A stretch of 64,000 bases of DNA, taken from NCBI GenBank assembly GCA_000440235.1, contig ALKQ01000001.1:62001-126000 (forward strand). Reading direction: 5' to 3'. The stretch is from Streptococcus suis 10581. Lineage in GTDB: Bacteria > Bacillota > Bacilli > Lactobacillales > Streptococcaceae. Positions 1-10,437 of this stretch are shown one piece after another. The notes under the pieces are model-generated. The model saw only the letters and a list, made by a program, of their open reading frames with translations, was not told the origin of the DNA and searched no databases. Both the position numbers and the translations under genes were made by a program. Every line of letters starts with the position of its first letter. Position 1 is the stretch's first letter.

Positions 1-3000
1 TTCGTCCGAAAGAGATTAAGTTTGATAACTGGGATCAGGTGCTTGCCTGGGAGCCGGGTGCTCGTCCAGATGATGATTTGAACCGCGCATCTGTAGAGTT
101 GGTTGAGCGCTTTAGAGGGCATGTCGTCAATGAGAGAGCCAATGAGAAAGCAAAGGTAGAAGCTCTTTCAAATACCAACTCTAAGGCGAAAGACCATGCC
201 TCTGTTGGGGGAGAAGAGTTTAAAGCCTATGCCTTTGATTACTGGCAGTATATTGATTCAATGGTATTTTGGGAAGGCTTGATTCCTAGCCCAGACGTTA
301 TTGATGCTGGACACCGCAATGGTGTGCCCGTTTTGGGAACAATTTTCTATAATTGGTCCAGTAGTATTGAAGACCAAGAGAAGTTTGTGGCTTCTATGAG
401 ACAGAATCCTGATGGAAGTTTTCCTGTTGCTCGTAAGTTGGTAGATATGGCTAAATACTATGGTTTCGATGGTTATTTCATAAATCAAGAGACTACAGGA
501 AGCTTGGTTGAACCTATGGGGGAAACCATGAGAAACTTCATGCTCTATACCAAGGAATATGCAGAATCGATTGGTTATCCGATTACGTATTCTTGGTATG
601 ATGCCATGACCTACGAATATGGTCGCTATCACGAAGATGGTTTGGGTGAGTACAACTATCCGTTTATGGAAAAGGAAGGAGACAAGGTCCCTGCGGATCG
701 TTTCTTTGCGAATTTTAACTGGACACGGGCCAAAAATAACTATTCAATCGAAGTGGCGAAACGAATCGGTCGAGATCCATTTGATATTTTTGCTGGATTT
801 GAATTGCAACGGGGAGGCTCTTACAAAACGCAAATTAATTGGGATGCTCTGTTTGATGAAAATGGGAAATTGAGATTATCACTCGGTCTGTTTGCGCCAG
901 ATACCATTACAAGTTTGGGTGCGACGGGTGAGGATTATCATGAGAATGAGAATATCTTCTTTACAGGCTATCAAGGAGATCCAACCAAACAGAAACCTTC
1001 GGATAAAAATTGGTATGGCTTGGCCAATCTCATTGCGGATAAGACGGCTATTACAAGCAGTAATTTTAATAGTTCCTTTAATACAGGGCACGGGAAAAAA
1101 TGGTTTGTAGATGGCAAGGTTGCCAAAGATGGGGAATGGAATTATCGCTCTGTGTCTGGTATTTTACCAACCTGGCGGTGGTGGATTGAAGCAAGTGGTA
1201 AAAAGCTTGCTGCGGCTTATGATTTTGACGATGCCTATAATGGGGGCAACTCTCTTCGTTTTACAGGCGATTTGGAAAAAAATGGCAAGCAGGAAGTTAA
1301 GTTGTATTCCACCAAGATTCCTCTATCAGAAACAAGTCGTTTAAGGGTTGCGCACAAAGGAGGACAAGGTGCAAATATCTCCCTAGCTCTAGCGCTTGAA
1401 CCAGATTATCAATTTGCGAATAAAGAAGCCTGGCGCTTGCTTAAACTATCAGGAGATTGGCAAGATCAGACCTTTGATTTATCTAGTCTGGCAGGAAAGA
1501 CAGTGTACGGTATCCAAGTGGTTGTTGAAAATGAAGCAGCGCTGTCGGATTTTGATTTTCGTTTAGGGCAGTTGGCGATTTATGACCAAGAAACTTCACC
1601 TACTGCACCGAAAGATGGCCAAGTCCTTGCTAAGCGATTGAAGAATGCCCAAGATGCTGAAGCTGTGATTAGCTTTACAGGGACAGATGATACAGACTTT
1701 TATGAAGTATATGCGCAGGTCGACGGACAGTGGAAATTGCTGACAGGTTCTTCTAATACAAGGATTTACCTCCCTCAGCTAGTTCGTTCTGCTCAGGCAG
1801 AAGGTCGAACCCAAGCTTTGAAAGTTCATGCCGTTGGGAAAAATGGTTTGCGTTCGGAAGCAGGGGAGTTTATCTTTGATTGGGAAATGACGGTGAAAGA
1901 TACTAGCCTTCCTAAACCATTGGCAGAAAACATTGTTCTCGGAGCAGAAGTCATTGGTTCAAGTTTTGCTAAAAAAGAAGGTGGAGAAGGCATTGAGGGC
2001 ATGTTGAATGGGACCATCACCAGTCTGTCAGATAAATGGTCTTCCCATCAGTTGAGTGGCCATGTAGATATTCGTTTGACCCAACCTCGGACAGTCGTGC
2101 GATGGGCTATGGATCATGCTGGTGCAGGTGGTGAATCGGTCAATGATGGCTTAATGAATACCAAGGATTTCGATCTCTATTTTAAAAATGAGAATGGTGA
2201 CTGGGTGTTAGCCAAAGAAGTTCGTGGCAATAGTAATCATGTGACAGACATTTTATTTGACAAGCCAATTCGAGCGCAGGAATGGCGTTTGGATGTCTTG
2301 ACTGCTGATAATGGTACTCCTTGGAAGGCCATTCGTATTTATAATTGGCGCATGTATGAAGAATTGGACATGGAGACACCGAACATTCCGATGACCCATG
2401 CTGTTGCTCGCCATCTCGGTAATCATCAGATTCAAGTAGGTTTCAAGGATGTCCCTGCCAATCGGAAAATAGCGCTTTATTCTAGTCCAGATGCCGTAAA
2501 ACCACTGGCAGAATTGGAATCGACAGAGTCAGGAAATCTTATATTCGACCCGATTCGCTTTGAGTCCCTGCCTGAGTTCATTTACTACCGTACTCTGGAG
2601 GAAAGAAAGGATTGGAGCAATCTATTGGCCATTCGCGTACCGCAAGGTGAAAAAGTCGTGAAAGCGATGGAATGGATAGCTCCCCTAGAGAAAAAAGTTT
2701 ACCGACAAGGTAGTCCTTTATCGCTTGCAGGAGCACAATTCCGTGTAGCTTTTGAAGGAGATTGGCCTGCTGAACGAGTGAATACCACCAATCCGGCAGT
2801 TACAGTAAGGGGATATGATCCGCAAAAATTAGGTGAACAAACATTGACCGTTTCCTATCTAGGCGAAACACTTGCTCAGCCACTGACGGTATATGTTGTT
2901 GAAGATATAGCCCAAGGTGAGAAAAAAGCAGTCGGTCTAGAAATCCAACAGTTACCAAAAGTGCAGTATGTTGTAGGAGATGATTTGGATATCACAAATG

Positions 3001-4055
3001 GTCGATTTGTTATTATCTATGACGATGAGTCAACTCAGTCCTTCTCTTTGACAGAAGCTGGAGTAGAAATTGTTGGTTTCGATTCCCGTAAAGAGGGGCG
3101 TCAGAGCCTAGGTTTACGGTATGCTGGTTTGGAGACTTCATTTGATGTCCTTGTTTCACCGAAGCCAATCGTCAATGATGAGTATCTAAAGCAGAAAATA
3201 GCAGAAATTGAGGCTCTACAAACCCAAACAGCCTATCTCTATTCTAGTGAGCAGACACAACTTGCCTTGCAAACTGCCTTGGAAGAAGCTCAGTCTGTGG
3301 TAGCAGATACCAATCGGACAGTCGAGCAGGTTGAAGCCGCTCAAACTCTTTTAGAGAAACAGTTAGGAGAGCTGGATGGGGAGAAACTTTACCAAGCAGA
3401 TCTTGGACGTCTCAATCAGCTAATCCAAGAGGTGAAAGGAATAGATACGCCTATAAATTCTTCTGAGCTGAGTTCTTTACTTGAAAAAACTGAGAAAATT
3501 TTGGGTTCAGATAGTATTCGTCCAGATGAGATGAAGGAGCTGCTCAATGAATGGACTGATTTGTTTGAACAGTCTAGTCTGGTAACGCATGTCGGTACAA
3601 GAGATTCGATGGAGTCTAAGAATTTACTGGCTCCTGAAAAACCGAGGATGGATTTGACCTATGAGTTGGTGCCGAGACAAGTCATCAAACGGACCAGCAC
3701 TGATTTGCCACTGGGCAAAGAGCGAATTGTTCAGGAGGGGGCTGATGGTCAAATGATGGTAGCTCACCTAGTCTATAGTGATGGCCATCGCGAGCTGTAT
3801 TCACGAACAGTTGCTGATGAGAGTCAGCCGAAAATAGTGGAGGTCGGCAGCGGTTTGCCTGTCCAGCAGGAGAAGACTTTAATGGTAGAAAATAGCCCGC
3901 AGGTTGAAAAGCAGATCAGAGATGCTTCTCAACAGAAGAGTGATCTTCCACAAACTGGTGATACCTATCAGGAGAAGTATGTTCTTCTTGGGTTAGTTGG
4001 TGTGGCTCTGGTTGGCCTATCTCAGTTAGCTTATCTCAGAAAGCAAGGTGAATAA
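1..4055 (+). CDS. endoD: Cell-wall-anchored endo-beta-N-acetylglucosaminidase, GH85 (EndoD-like), 5'-truncated by window
   Basis: The frame is open to the left edge, so the N-terminus and signal peptide lie outside the window. The GH85 catalytic region spans about nt 230-1100. The Asn/Glu pair typical of the family lies in YFINQET (Asn codon 483, Glu codon 489). A discoidin/CBM32-like domain follows (about 1930-2370), then two bacterial Ig-like domains (about 2660-2900 and 2930-3160), a FIVAR-like helical segment (about 3190-3400), and an LPQTG sortase signal (3945-3959) with a hydrophobic stretch and basic tail. By family, the enzyme cuts the chitobiose core of N-glycans on host glycoproteins at the cell surface. 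If numbering follows pneumococcal EndoD (Asn322), roughly 170 residues are missing. It faces the mannosidase genes that would process the released glycan. Confidence 0.93.
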   Translation, partial: RPKEIKFDNWDQVLAWEPGARPDDDLNRASVELVERFRGHVVNERANEKAKVEALSNTNSKAKDHASVGGEEFKAYAFDYWQYIDSMVFWEGLIPSPDVIDAGHRNGVPVLGTIFYNWSSSIEDQEKFVASMRQNPDGSFPVARKLVDMAKYYGFDGYFINQETTGSLVEPMGETMRNFMLYTKEYAESIGYPITYSWYDAMTYEYGRYHEDGLGEYNYPFMEKEGDKVPADRFFANFNWTRAKNNYSIEVAKRIGRDPFDIFAGFELQRGGSYKTQINWDALFDENGKLRLSLGLFAPDTITSLGATGEDYHENENIFFTGYQGDPTKQKPSDKNWYGLANLIADKTAITSSNFNSSFNTGHGKKWFVDGKVAKDGEWNYRSVSGILPTWRWWIEASGKKLAAAYDFDDAYNGGNSLRFTGDLEKNGKQEVKLYSTKIPLSETSRLRVAHKGGQGANISLALALEPDYQFANKEAWRLLKLSGDWQDQTFDLSSLAGKTVYGIQVVVENEAALSDFDFRLGQLAIYDQETSPTAPKDGQVLAKRLKNAQDAEAVISFTGTDDTDFYEVYAQVDGQWKLLTGSSNTRIYLPQLVRSAQAEGRTQALKVHAVGKNGLRSEAGEFIFDWEMTVKDTSLPKPLAENIVLGAEVIGSSFAKKEGGEGIEGMLNGTITSLSDKWSSHQLSGHVDIRLTQPRTVVRWAMDHAGAGGESVNDGLMNTKDFDLYFKNENGDWVLAKEVRGNSNHVTDILFDKPIRAQEWRLDVLTADNGTPWKAIRIYNWRMYEELDMETPNIPMTHAVARHLGNHQIQVGFKDVPANRKIALYSSPDAVKPLAELESTESGNLIFDPIRFESLPEFIYYRTLEERKDWSNLLAIRVPQGEKVVKAMEWIAPLEKKVYRQGSPLSLAGAQFRVAFEGDWPAERVNTTNPAVTVRGYDPQKLGEQTLTVSYLGETLAQPLTVYVVEDIAQGEKKAVGLEIQQLPKVQYVVGDDLDITNGRFVIIYDDESTQSFSLTEAGVEIVGFDSRKEGRQSLGLRYAGLETSFDVLVSPKPIVNDEYLKQKIAEIEALQTQTAYLYSSEQTQLALQTALEEAQSVVADTNRTVEQVEAAQTLLEKQLGELDGEKLYQADLGRLNQLIQEVKGIDTPINSSELSSLLEKTEKILGSDSIRPDEMKELLNEWTDLFEQSSLVTHVGTRDSMESKNLLAPEKPRMDLTYELVPRQVIKRTSTDLPLGKERIVQEGADGQMMVAHLVYSDGHRELYSRTVADESQPKIVEVGSGLPVQQEKTLMVENSPQVEKQIRDASQQKSDLPQTGDTYQEKYVLLGLVGVALVGLSQLAYLRKQGE

Positions 4056-4059
4056 AATA

Positions 4060-4090
4060 AATAGTCAGGGTTGCTCCCTGACTATTTTTT
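4060..4090. terminator. Bidirectional terminator between endoD and GH92
   Basis: A perfect 10-bp stem (ATAGTCAGGG at 4061-4070 pairs with CCCTGACTAT at 4076-4085) is followed by T6. The A-rich left flank gives a U tract on the other strand. It ends endoD and the convergent GH92 gene, whose stop codon touches the T tract. Confidence 0.85.
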
Positions 4091-6230
4091 ATGAGTATGG
4101 CTCCTTGCTAGGTAGCAATGCTAGATCAAATTCCAGACACTTAGCTGTCACTAACTGATCATGCTTGATGGTTTGGATGACTTGTGTATCTAATGAAACT
4201 TGCTTGACAAACTGGAAATTTGCATCGCTCTTTGGAGTAGAAATGGTCAGCTTGTGTTGATCTGCAAGTAGCAAGTCTACTTCCTTAAAATGCGGTAGTC
4301 CGATTTGGTAGTCAGCTTTTCCAGGACAGACAGGATAGAAGCCTAGACAGGAGAAAATGTACCAGGCTGAAAGGCTACCATTATCCTCGTCACCTGGATA
4401 GGCTTGAAAACCTGTCTTGAAAGCTGTTTGTCTGATTTTGTGAATGAGCAGACTAGTGTATTCTGGTTTGGTGGACCATTGGAAAAGGTAAGGGATATGG
4501 AAGCTCGGTTGGTTTGAAATAGCCAGCTGACCGAGATTGACTTGCGCCATTTCCGACATTTCGTGAATTTCATAGCCGTATTGTTCAGGTAAGAAATAAG
4601 CTTCCTGATTGCACAGTTGGATGAGGTAGGTGGTAAAGGCTTCTTTTCCGCCCATCAATTCTATCAGTCCATCGATGTCATGAAAGACGGACAGGGTTGC
4701 TTGTAGGGCAGAACATTCGGCATAGTCTCTTCCCCAGCTTAGCGAGGAAAAGTCTGCTCGGAATTGTTTCTGTCTGTCCTTGGCGCGCATGAGACCTATT
4801 TGGTCATCGAACAGCTGTCGGTAGCCTAGGCTCATTTGAGCGTACTGCTTAGCCAGTTGGTCCTTCCCCAGTTTTTCTGCTACTTGGCTGATAGCCCAAT
4901 CACTGTAGACATAATCAAGAGAATGGCTCACAGATTCGTTGAAATCAAGAGGGAGATAATTTAACTGGCGGTAAATCTGACTACCGTGTCGACCGTAACG
5001 CTGATCCGCATCGGTCTTTTGACTGGTTTCAATCATGGCTTGGAGAAACTCTTCCATCAAATCAGGAACAAGTCCCTTGCAGGCCGCATCAGCAATGACT
5101 CCATCTACAAGAGTTCCTGGCATGATACCGCGCTCGTCTGGCGATAGCCATTTGGGTAAAAATCCAGTATCTCGATAGTGTTGGAGAATGCCGTGGAGAA
5201 ACTCTTCCAAATAGTCTGGGTAGATAAGTGCCAGCAGGGGATAGGAGGAACGGAAGGTGTCCCAGTAGCCATTGTTGGTGAAAAATTTGCCTAGTTTGGC
5301 CTGGTTGCTGATGGGGTCAAAATGAATGGCTTGTCCATCAGGACTAGGTTCATAGAAAGTCTGTGGGTAAAGTAGGCAACGATAGAGGCAGTGGTAGAAG
5401 AAATTGATGTCTTCTGTTTTTTTGTCACGAATCTGAATACGGCCCAGTAGTTGGTTCCAGGTGCTTTCAGCTTGTTTTTGGGCTTGGGGGAAGTCAGGAA
5501 CATCTTTCAATAGAAAGGCGGCCTGCTCAGGGCTGATAAAAGAGGTAGCCAAACGCCCCTTGATAGAAGTGTTTGAGAAGTTGATGCGAAGGTGCAAATC
5601 TTCTCCCACCACTTCCGTTTTAGCTATCTTGCGATCCTTGACCAGATGGTAACATTCTGTTATTTCCTCTTCAAATTCTAGGAGAGCATACATGCAGAAA
5701 TCAGGGGATTGGCAGGCGCTGACCTGAAAAATTTGAATGAGGAGTTGGTGAGGATTGAGCAGTCGATAAATGGATTTTCCAGGTGAATAGAAGACTATTC
5801 CGATAGGCTGGTTAGCAAAAGACGCTATCTCAAAACTGGCTCCGTAAAGACTGGGAGCTAAACGGCTTACCAAACGATAGCGATTGGATTGTAATTGGAG
5901 GAGGTCAGGTCGAAAAATAGCTTGGTCGAGTTGGTAGCTGGATTGACGGTGAAAGAGGCTATCTCGGCTTAATTCACCTGTGACAGGTGTTAATAAGAGG
6001 GAGGAAAAATCCCCCAACCAAGGACTGGGTTGATGGGTCAGGCGAATACCTTGATAGACAGGTTCATAGGGATTGAACCACCAGTTTCCAGTCTGGTCGC
6101 TGGTCTGGGGAGCAAAATAATTCATGCCGAAAGGGACCCCTGTCAATGGTAGGGTGTTTCCGTTTGAAAAGGCATGTGAGTTATAAGTACCATAGCGGGT
6201 GTCAATGGTTGAAACGATGGAGGTATACAT
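4089..6230 (-). CDS. GH92 alpha-1,2-mannosidase
   Basis: At 713 residues it has normal family length and no signal peptide, so it probably acts in the cytoplasm. GH92 hallmarks are present: NGYWDTFRSSYPLL in the middle, and GDEDNGSLSAWY followed by FSCLGFYPVCPG near the C-terminus. Family members are calcium-dependent inverting exo-mannosidases that trim alpha-1,2-linked mannose from high-mannose N-glycans. It is transcribed divergently from the GH125-GH38-ROK-GH20 operon. The shared 247-bp intergenic region carries a cre site, so carbon catabolite control is likely. In S. pneumoniae, homologues of this set also sit together. Confidence 0.93.
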   Translation of the reverse strand: MYTSIVSTIDTRYGTYNSHAFSNGNTLPLTGVPFGMNYFAPQTSDQTGNWWFNPYEPVYQGIRLTHQPSPWLGDFSSLLLTPVTGELSRDSLFHRQSSYQLDQAIFRPDLLQLQSNRYRLVSRLAPSLYGASFEIASFANQPIGIVFYSPGKSIYRLLNPHQLLIQIFQVSACQSPDFCMYALLEFEEEITECYHLVKDRKIAKTEVVGEDLHLRINFSNTSIKGRLATSFISPEQAAFLLKDVPDFPQAQKQAESTWNQLLGRIQIRDKKTEDINFFYHCLYRCLLYPQTFYEPSPDGQAIHFDPISNQAKLGKFFTNNGYWDTFRSSYPLLALIYPDYLEEFLHGILQHYRDTGFLPKWLSPDERGIMPGTLVDGVIADAACKGLVPDLMEEFLQAMIETSQKTDADQRYGRHGSQIYRQLNYLPLDFNESVSHSLDYVYSDWAISQVAEKLGKDQLAKQYAQMSLGYRQLFDDQIGLMRAKDRQKQFRADFSSLSWGRDYAECSALQATLSVFHDIDGLIELMGGKEAFTTYLIQLCNQEAYFLPEQYGYEIHEMSEMAQVNLGQLAISNQPSFHIPYLFQWSTKPEYTSLLIHKIRQTAFKTGFQAYPGDEDNGSLSAWYIFSCLGFYPVCPGKADYQIGLPHFKEVDLLLADQHKLTISTPKSDANFQFVKQVSLDTQVIQTIKHDQLVTAKCLEFDLALLPSKEPYS

Positions 6231-6276
6231 AGGCTATCCTTTTCTTTTTTTATTGATAATAAGCGGTATCCTCCTT

Positions 6277-6282
6277 ATTATA
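6277..6282 (-). promoter_or_regulatory. Candidate -10 box for GH92
   Basis: TATAAT on the minus strand lies about 45 bp upstream of the GH92 start. The position of its -35 element, around 6300-6305, is covered by the cre site, which would let CcpA block the polymerase. No good -35 consensus is visible. Confidence 0.5.
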
Positions 6283-6299
6283 TAGAGAAAATGAGCGAA

Positions 6300-6315
6300 A
6301 AGAAAGCGTTTTCCT
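6300..6315. promoter_or_regulatory. cre site (CcpA operator) between GH92 and GH125
   Basis: AAGAAAGCGTTTTCCT has the near-palindromic core GAAAGCGTTTTC (6302-6313) and matches the catabolite-responsive element consensus. It lies between divergent genes and overlaps the presumed -35 region of GH92. Repression in rapidly used sugar is inferred. Confidence 0.75.
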
Positions 6316-6476
6316 AAAATGGCAATATTTGTATATAAATGGGTTTAATTTGTGTATAGGATTTGCATATAGAATTGTATAGACTGATACTAGGAACCTT
6401 GTGTCTAATGAAAATTATATGGACTTGCCAGATAGAGGTTGGAAGAACTCTGAGCAAAGGATAAAAAGGAGAAAGC

Positions 6477-7763
6477 ATGTTTTACACAAAAGAAATCATA
6501 GAGAACTGGCTGACAGGCATTCAAAAGAAAACAGCTGACCACCCAAGTTGGGGAAGTGTATTTGAAAGGTGTTATACGGATACGCTTGATAGGACCATTA
6601 GTCAGCTGGAAGATGGGACTACTTTTGTCTTAACGGGGGACATTCCAGCCATGTGGTTGAGGGACTCGACAGCCCAGGTCAAACCCTATTTAGCCTTGGC
6701 CAGAAAAGATGAGAAATTACGGCAGATGATTCTAGGTCTGGTAGAACGGCAAATGGCCTTTATTTTGATGGATCCTTATGCCAATGCCTTTAATCAGGCA
6801 GCTAATGGGCGGGGGCACCAGACCGACCACACTCAGATGGGACCCTGGATTTGGGAGCGGAAATATGAGGTGGATTCCCTCTGCTACCCCCTTCAATTAG
6901 CCTATCTACTTTGGAAAGCGACAGGGGAAACCAGTCATTTTAACCAGACCTTCTTTGGGGCAGCTGAAAAAATTGTCCAACTCTGGAAATTGGAGCAGCA
7001 CCATGAAAACTCCCCTTATAGCTTTGAACGGGATACTGACCGGCTAGAGGATACCCTCACGCACCAAGGAAAAGGGGCTCCCTGCGCCTATACAGGGATG
7101 ACTTGGTCTGGTTTTCGTCCAAGCGATGACGCCTGTATCTACCCTTACCTCATCCCCTCAAACATGTTTGCGGTCGTCGTCTTGGGTTATTTAGGAGAAA
7201 TAGCAGAGCAGTTTGCCAGTGAGGCATTCTCAGATTTGGCTGAAGGTGCCAGACGGTTGGCGCAGGAAATTGACCTGGGCATTCGAACCTTTGGGCTGAC
7301 CAAGAATCAGGCAGGGGAAACCATTTTTGCTTATGAGGTGGATGGATTGGGTAACCAGTCTATCATGGATGACCCAAATGTCCCAAGTTTGCTAGCGGCT
7401 CCCTATCTAGGCTATTGTCAGAAAGACGATCCCATCTATTTGGCAACCCGTCGGACTATTTTAAGTCAAGAAAATTCCTATTACTACGAGGGTGACTATG
7501 CTGCGGGTCTTGGTTCCAGTCATACCTTCTATCGCTATATCTGGCCGATTGCCTTGGCTATTCAAGGATTGACGACGGATGACAAGGAAGAAAAAGCGCG
7601 CTTGCTGGATACCATGGTAGCCTGTGATGGTGGTACAGGGCTGATGCACGAGAGTTTCCATGTGGATGATCCGACGCTTTACTCCAGAGAGTGGTTCTCC
7701 TGGGCAAATATGATGTTTTGCGAATTGGTTTTAGATTATTATGATATACGACCGGAGGAATAA
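6477..7763 (+). CDS. GH125 exo-alpha-1,6-mannosidase
   Basis: This 428-residue protein has no signal peptide and has full GH125 length. Recognisable motifs include MWLRDSTAQVKPYL near residue 60 and GRGHQTDHTQMGPWIW near residue 110. By family it removes non-reducing alpha-1,6-mannose from N-glycan cores by an inverting mechanism in the cytoplasm. The ATG follows AAAAAGGAGAAAGC. It is the first gene of an operon: its TAA is separated by one base from the GH38 start at 7765, and the GH38 ribosome site lies inside its last codons, which suggests coupled translation. Confidence 0.92.
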   Translation: MFYTKEIIENWLTGIQKKTADHPSWGSVFERCYTDTLDRTISQLEDGTTFVLTGDIPAMWLRDSTAQVKPYLALARKDEKLRQMILGLVERQMAFILMDPYANAFNQAANGRGHQTDHTQMGPWIWERKYEVDSLCYPLQLAYLLWKATGETSHFNQTFFGAAEKIVQLWKLEQHHENSPYSFERDTDRLEDTLTHQGKGAPCAYTGMTWSGFRPSDDACIYPYLIPSNMFAVVVLGYLGEIAEQFASEAFSDLAEGARRLAQEIDLGIRTFGLTKNQAGETIFAYEVDGLGNQSIMDDPNVPSLLAAPYLGYCQKDDPIYLATRRTILSQENSYYYEGDYAAGLGSSHTFYRYIWPIALAIQGLTTDDKEEKARLLDTMVACDGGTGLMHESFHVDDPTLYSREWFSWANMMFCELVLDYYDIRPEE

Positions 7764-7764
7764 A

Positions 7765-10437
7765 ATGGGAAAAGAAACGGTTCATATTATTTCACATAGC
7801 CACTGGGATAGGGAATGGTATCTTCCTTTGGAAGAGCATCGGATGCGCTTAGTAGAGCTGTTTGATGACCTGTTTGACTTATTTGAAACAGATCCTGAGT
7901 TTAGGAGTTTTCATCTAGATGGACAGACCATTGTCCTAGATGACTATCTGGAAATTCGTCCGCAGAATCGAGAGTTATTGAAGAAATACATTCAAGACGG
8001 TCGGCTGATTATTGGACCTTTTTACATCTTGCAGGATGATTACCTCATCACTAGTGAGGCCAATATGCGCAATACCCTTCTGGGCCACTTGGAAAGCAAG
8101 AAGTGGGGACGGGCTCCGAAGATTGGTTATTATCCAGATACTTTTGGAAATATGGGGCAGGCTCCTCAGCTACTGCGTCAGGCTGGTATAGATGTGGCCT
8201 TGTTTGGTCGTGGGGTCAAACCTGTCGGCTTTGATAATCAGGTTCTGGGAGATGACCAATTCCAGTCCACTTTCTCGGAGATGATTTGGGAGGGGGCAGA
8301 TGGCAGTCAGGTTCTGGGAATTTTATTTGCTAACTGGTACAGCAATGGCAATGAAATTCCAGTTGATGAGGAAGAAGCACGTGTTTTTTGGGAGAAAAAA
8401 CTGGCAGATGTTCGCAAATACGCTTCAACCTCCCACTATCTGCTGATGAATGGTTGTGACCACCAGCCTGTCCAGAAAAATCTCAGCCAAGCTTTGCGCC
8501 TGGCTCGAAAATTGTATCCAGATATAGACTTTGTTCATTCAAGCTTTGAAGAATACATAGCAGCTGTCAAGGAAGAATTACCAAAAGACCTCAGTCGTGT
8601 CAAGGGAGAATTGATTAGCCAGGAAACGGATGGCTGGTACACCTTGGCAAATACGGCCTCTTCGAGAATTTATCTCAAGCAGGCCAATGATCAGGTCAGC
8701 CAGCTTTTGGAACAAGTTGTAGAACCTCTGGTGGTGATGACAGGAGATAAGGTGCCCAGAGATGAGTTGCGCTATGCCTGGAAACTCTTGTTGCAGAATG
8801 CCCCCCATGATAGCATCTGTGGTTGTAGCGTAGACCAGGTGCATAGTGAGATGGAAAACCGCTTTAAGAAGGTTAAGCAAGTCGCTCATTTTCTGAGCCA
8901 GCGCTCCCTAGACAGGTGGGAAAAGCAGGTGGATTCTAGCCCATTAGACGGCTTACTATTTACGGTTTTCAATACTACAGCCTGCCGACAAACCCAGCTA
9001 GTAGAGCTTGATTTGGTGGTTGAACAGGAAGATTTTCGCGACGGGCGGTTAGACCAACACTTCCAATCCATGGTAGCTATTTCTCTGCCAGCCTTGGGCC
9101 TCTTTACCAGTCAAGGCCAAGAGCTTGAGGCAACCATCGAAGATCTAGGTGTCAACTTCCGCTACGATTTACCAAAAGATGCTTTTCGCTCTGCCAATTT
9201 TGCCCGCCAGATTCGTGTCCGCTTTGTAGTGGAAAATCAGGCACCATTTTCATGGCAGACCTACCAAGTCAAGCCGATTGTTGATACTCGGGTGAGCAAT
9301 AGTTTAAGTGAACAGTTTGAAAATGATTATTACCGTATCAATGTGATGGATGGTCAGCTCTTGCTAGAAGACAAGAGAACGGGTCAAGCCTATAAAGACT
9401 GGCTACGCTTTGAAGATTGTGGAGATTTGGGCAATGAATACATCTTCATGGCGCCGAAGAATGACCAACCGATCTATGGTCAGATAGAGGACTTCGGTCT
9501 TGTCTACCAAACAGAAGCGGTCAGCATTGCCAAGGTCACTCACCGTTTGCATCTACCTATAGCTATGGAAACAAGTCTGGAAGATGAACAGAAGCGCCTG
9601 GTAGAATTCAAACATCGAACATCTCAAAGGAGTCAGGAAAAGAAAGACCTGCTCCTTACCACCTATCTGACCCTCTACCGCCATCAACCCCAAATTCGTA
9701 TCCAGACCAATTTTCATAACCAAATCAAGGACCATCGCTTACGAGTAGTCTTTGATATTGGAATAGAAGCTGATAACCACTTGGCAGATTCCATTTTTGA
9801 AGTCGTTGAACGTCCAAATCAGCCCCATCCAGCCTGGGAAAATCCGTCCAATCCTCAACGTCATCGTAGTTTTATTTGTCTATCAGATGACCGACAAGCC
9901 ATGACTGTTTCGAGCAAGGGGCTACATGAGTATGAAATCCTAGACAGGGGAAAGATAGCTTTGACACTGCTTCGTGCGACTGGAGAGCTGGGAGATTGGG
10001 GCTACTTCCCAACACCAGAAGCCCAGTGTTTGAGGGAATGTCAGTTGGACTATGCCTTTGAAATTTGCCCAGTAGAGGAAGGTTTTGCCAGCTTCCAAAG
10101 AGCGCAGGCCTTCCAAGGACACTTGCTAACCAAGCAAGTAACCAGCCATAGTGGGCACCTGCCTTGTGATTATCAAACTATAAGTCACCCAGCACTTGAA
10201 GAGGACCGCTTATGCGTGACTTCATTGAAGGTGGCAGAAACATCGGACCGCATCCTGCTCCGTTACTACAATATGAGCCAGGAGCAGTTAGCAGGTTGGA
10301 GAGAGTGGACTGAGGGTGTTGACCTCTTGGAAGAACCACTAGAAGATTTGTCGACTAGGATTGAACCTCAGGCAATCCGAACAGAGGTCATTGGTCATCA
10401 TGGAAAGGAGAAAGAATATGGTAGTAGTCTGTTTTGA
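7765..10437 (+). CDS. GH38 alpha-mannosidase
   Basis: This 890-residue protein carries the GH38 zinc-site signature HSHWDREWY at residues 8-16 and the nucleophile region YYPDTFGNMGQAPQLL. It ends with the beta-rich C-terminal domains expected of the family. The reading frame opens at 7741, but the ATG at 7765 is preferred because GGAGG sits 6-7 bp before it and the protein then begins MGKETVHIISHSHWD. It has no signal peptide. It would remove alpha-1,3-linked mannose and other branch mannoses from imported N-glycan. It overlaps the ROK gene by 20 bp. Confidence 0.93.
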   Translation: MGKETVHIISHSHWDREWYLPLEEHRMRLVELFDDLFDLFETDPEFRSFHLDGQTIVLDDYLEIRPQNRELLKKYIQDGRLIIGPFYILQDDYLITSEANMRNTLLGHLESKKWGRAPKIGYYPDTFGNMGQAPQLLRQAGIDVALFGRGVKPVGFDNQVLGDDQFQSTFSEMIWEGADGSQVLGILFANWYSNGNEIPVDEEEARVFWEKKLADVRKYASTSHYLLMNGCDHQPVQKNLSQALRLARKLYPDIDFVHSSFEEYIAAVKEELPKDLSRVKGELISQETDGWYTLANTASSRIYLKQANDQVSQLLEQVVEPLVVMTGDKVPRDELRYAWKLLLQNAPHDSICGCSVDQVHSEMENRFKKVKQVAHFLSQRSLDRWEKQVDSSPLDGLLFTVFNTTACRQTQLVELDLVVEQEDFRDGRLDQHFQSMVAISLPALGLFTSQGQELEATIEDLGVNFRYDLPKDAFRSANFARQIRVRFVVENQAPFSWQTYQVKPIVDTRVSNSLSEQFENDYYRINVMDGQLLLEDKRTGQAYKDWLRFEDCGDLGNEYIFMAPKNDQPIYGQIEDFGLVYQTEAVSIAKVTHRLHLPIAMETSLEDEQKRLVEFKHRTSQRSQEKKDLLLTTYLTLYRHQPQIRIQTNFHNQIKDHRLRVVFDIGIEADNHLADSIFEVVERPNQPHPAWENPSNPQRHRSFICLSDDRQAMTVSSKGLHEYEILDRGKIALTLLRATGELGDWGYFPTPEAQCLRECQLDYAFEICPVEEGFASFQRAQAFQGHLLTKQVTSHSGHLPCDYQTISHPALEEDRLCVTSLKVAETSDRILLRYYNMSQEQLAGWREWTEGVDLLEEPLEDLSTRIEPQAIRTEVIGHHGKEKEYGSSLF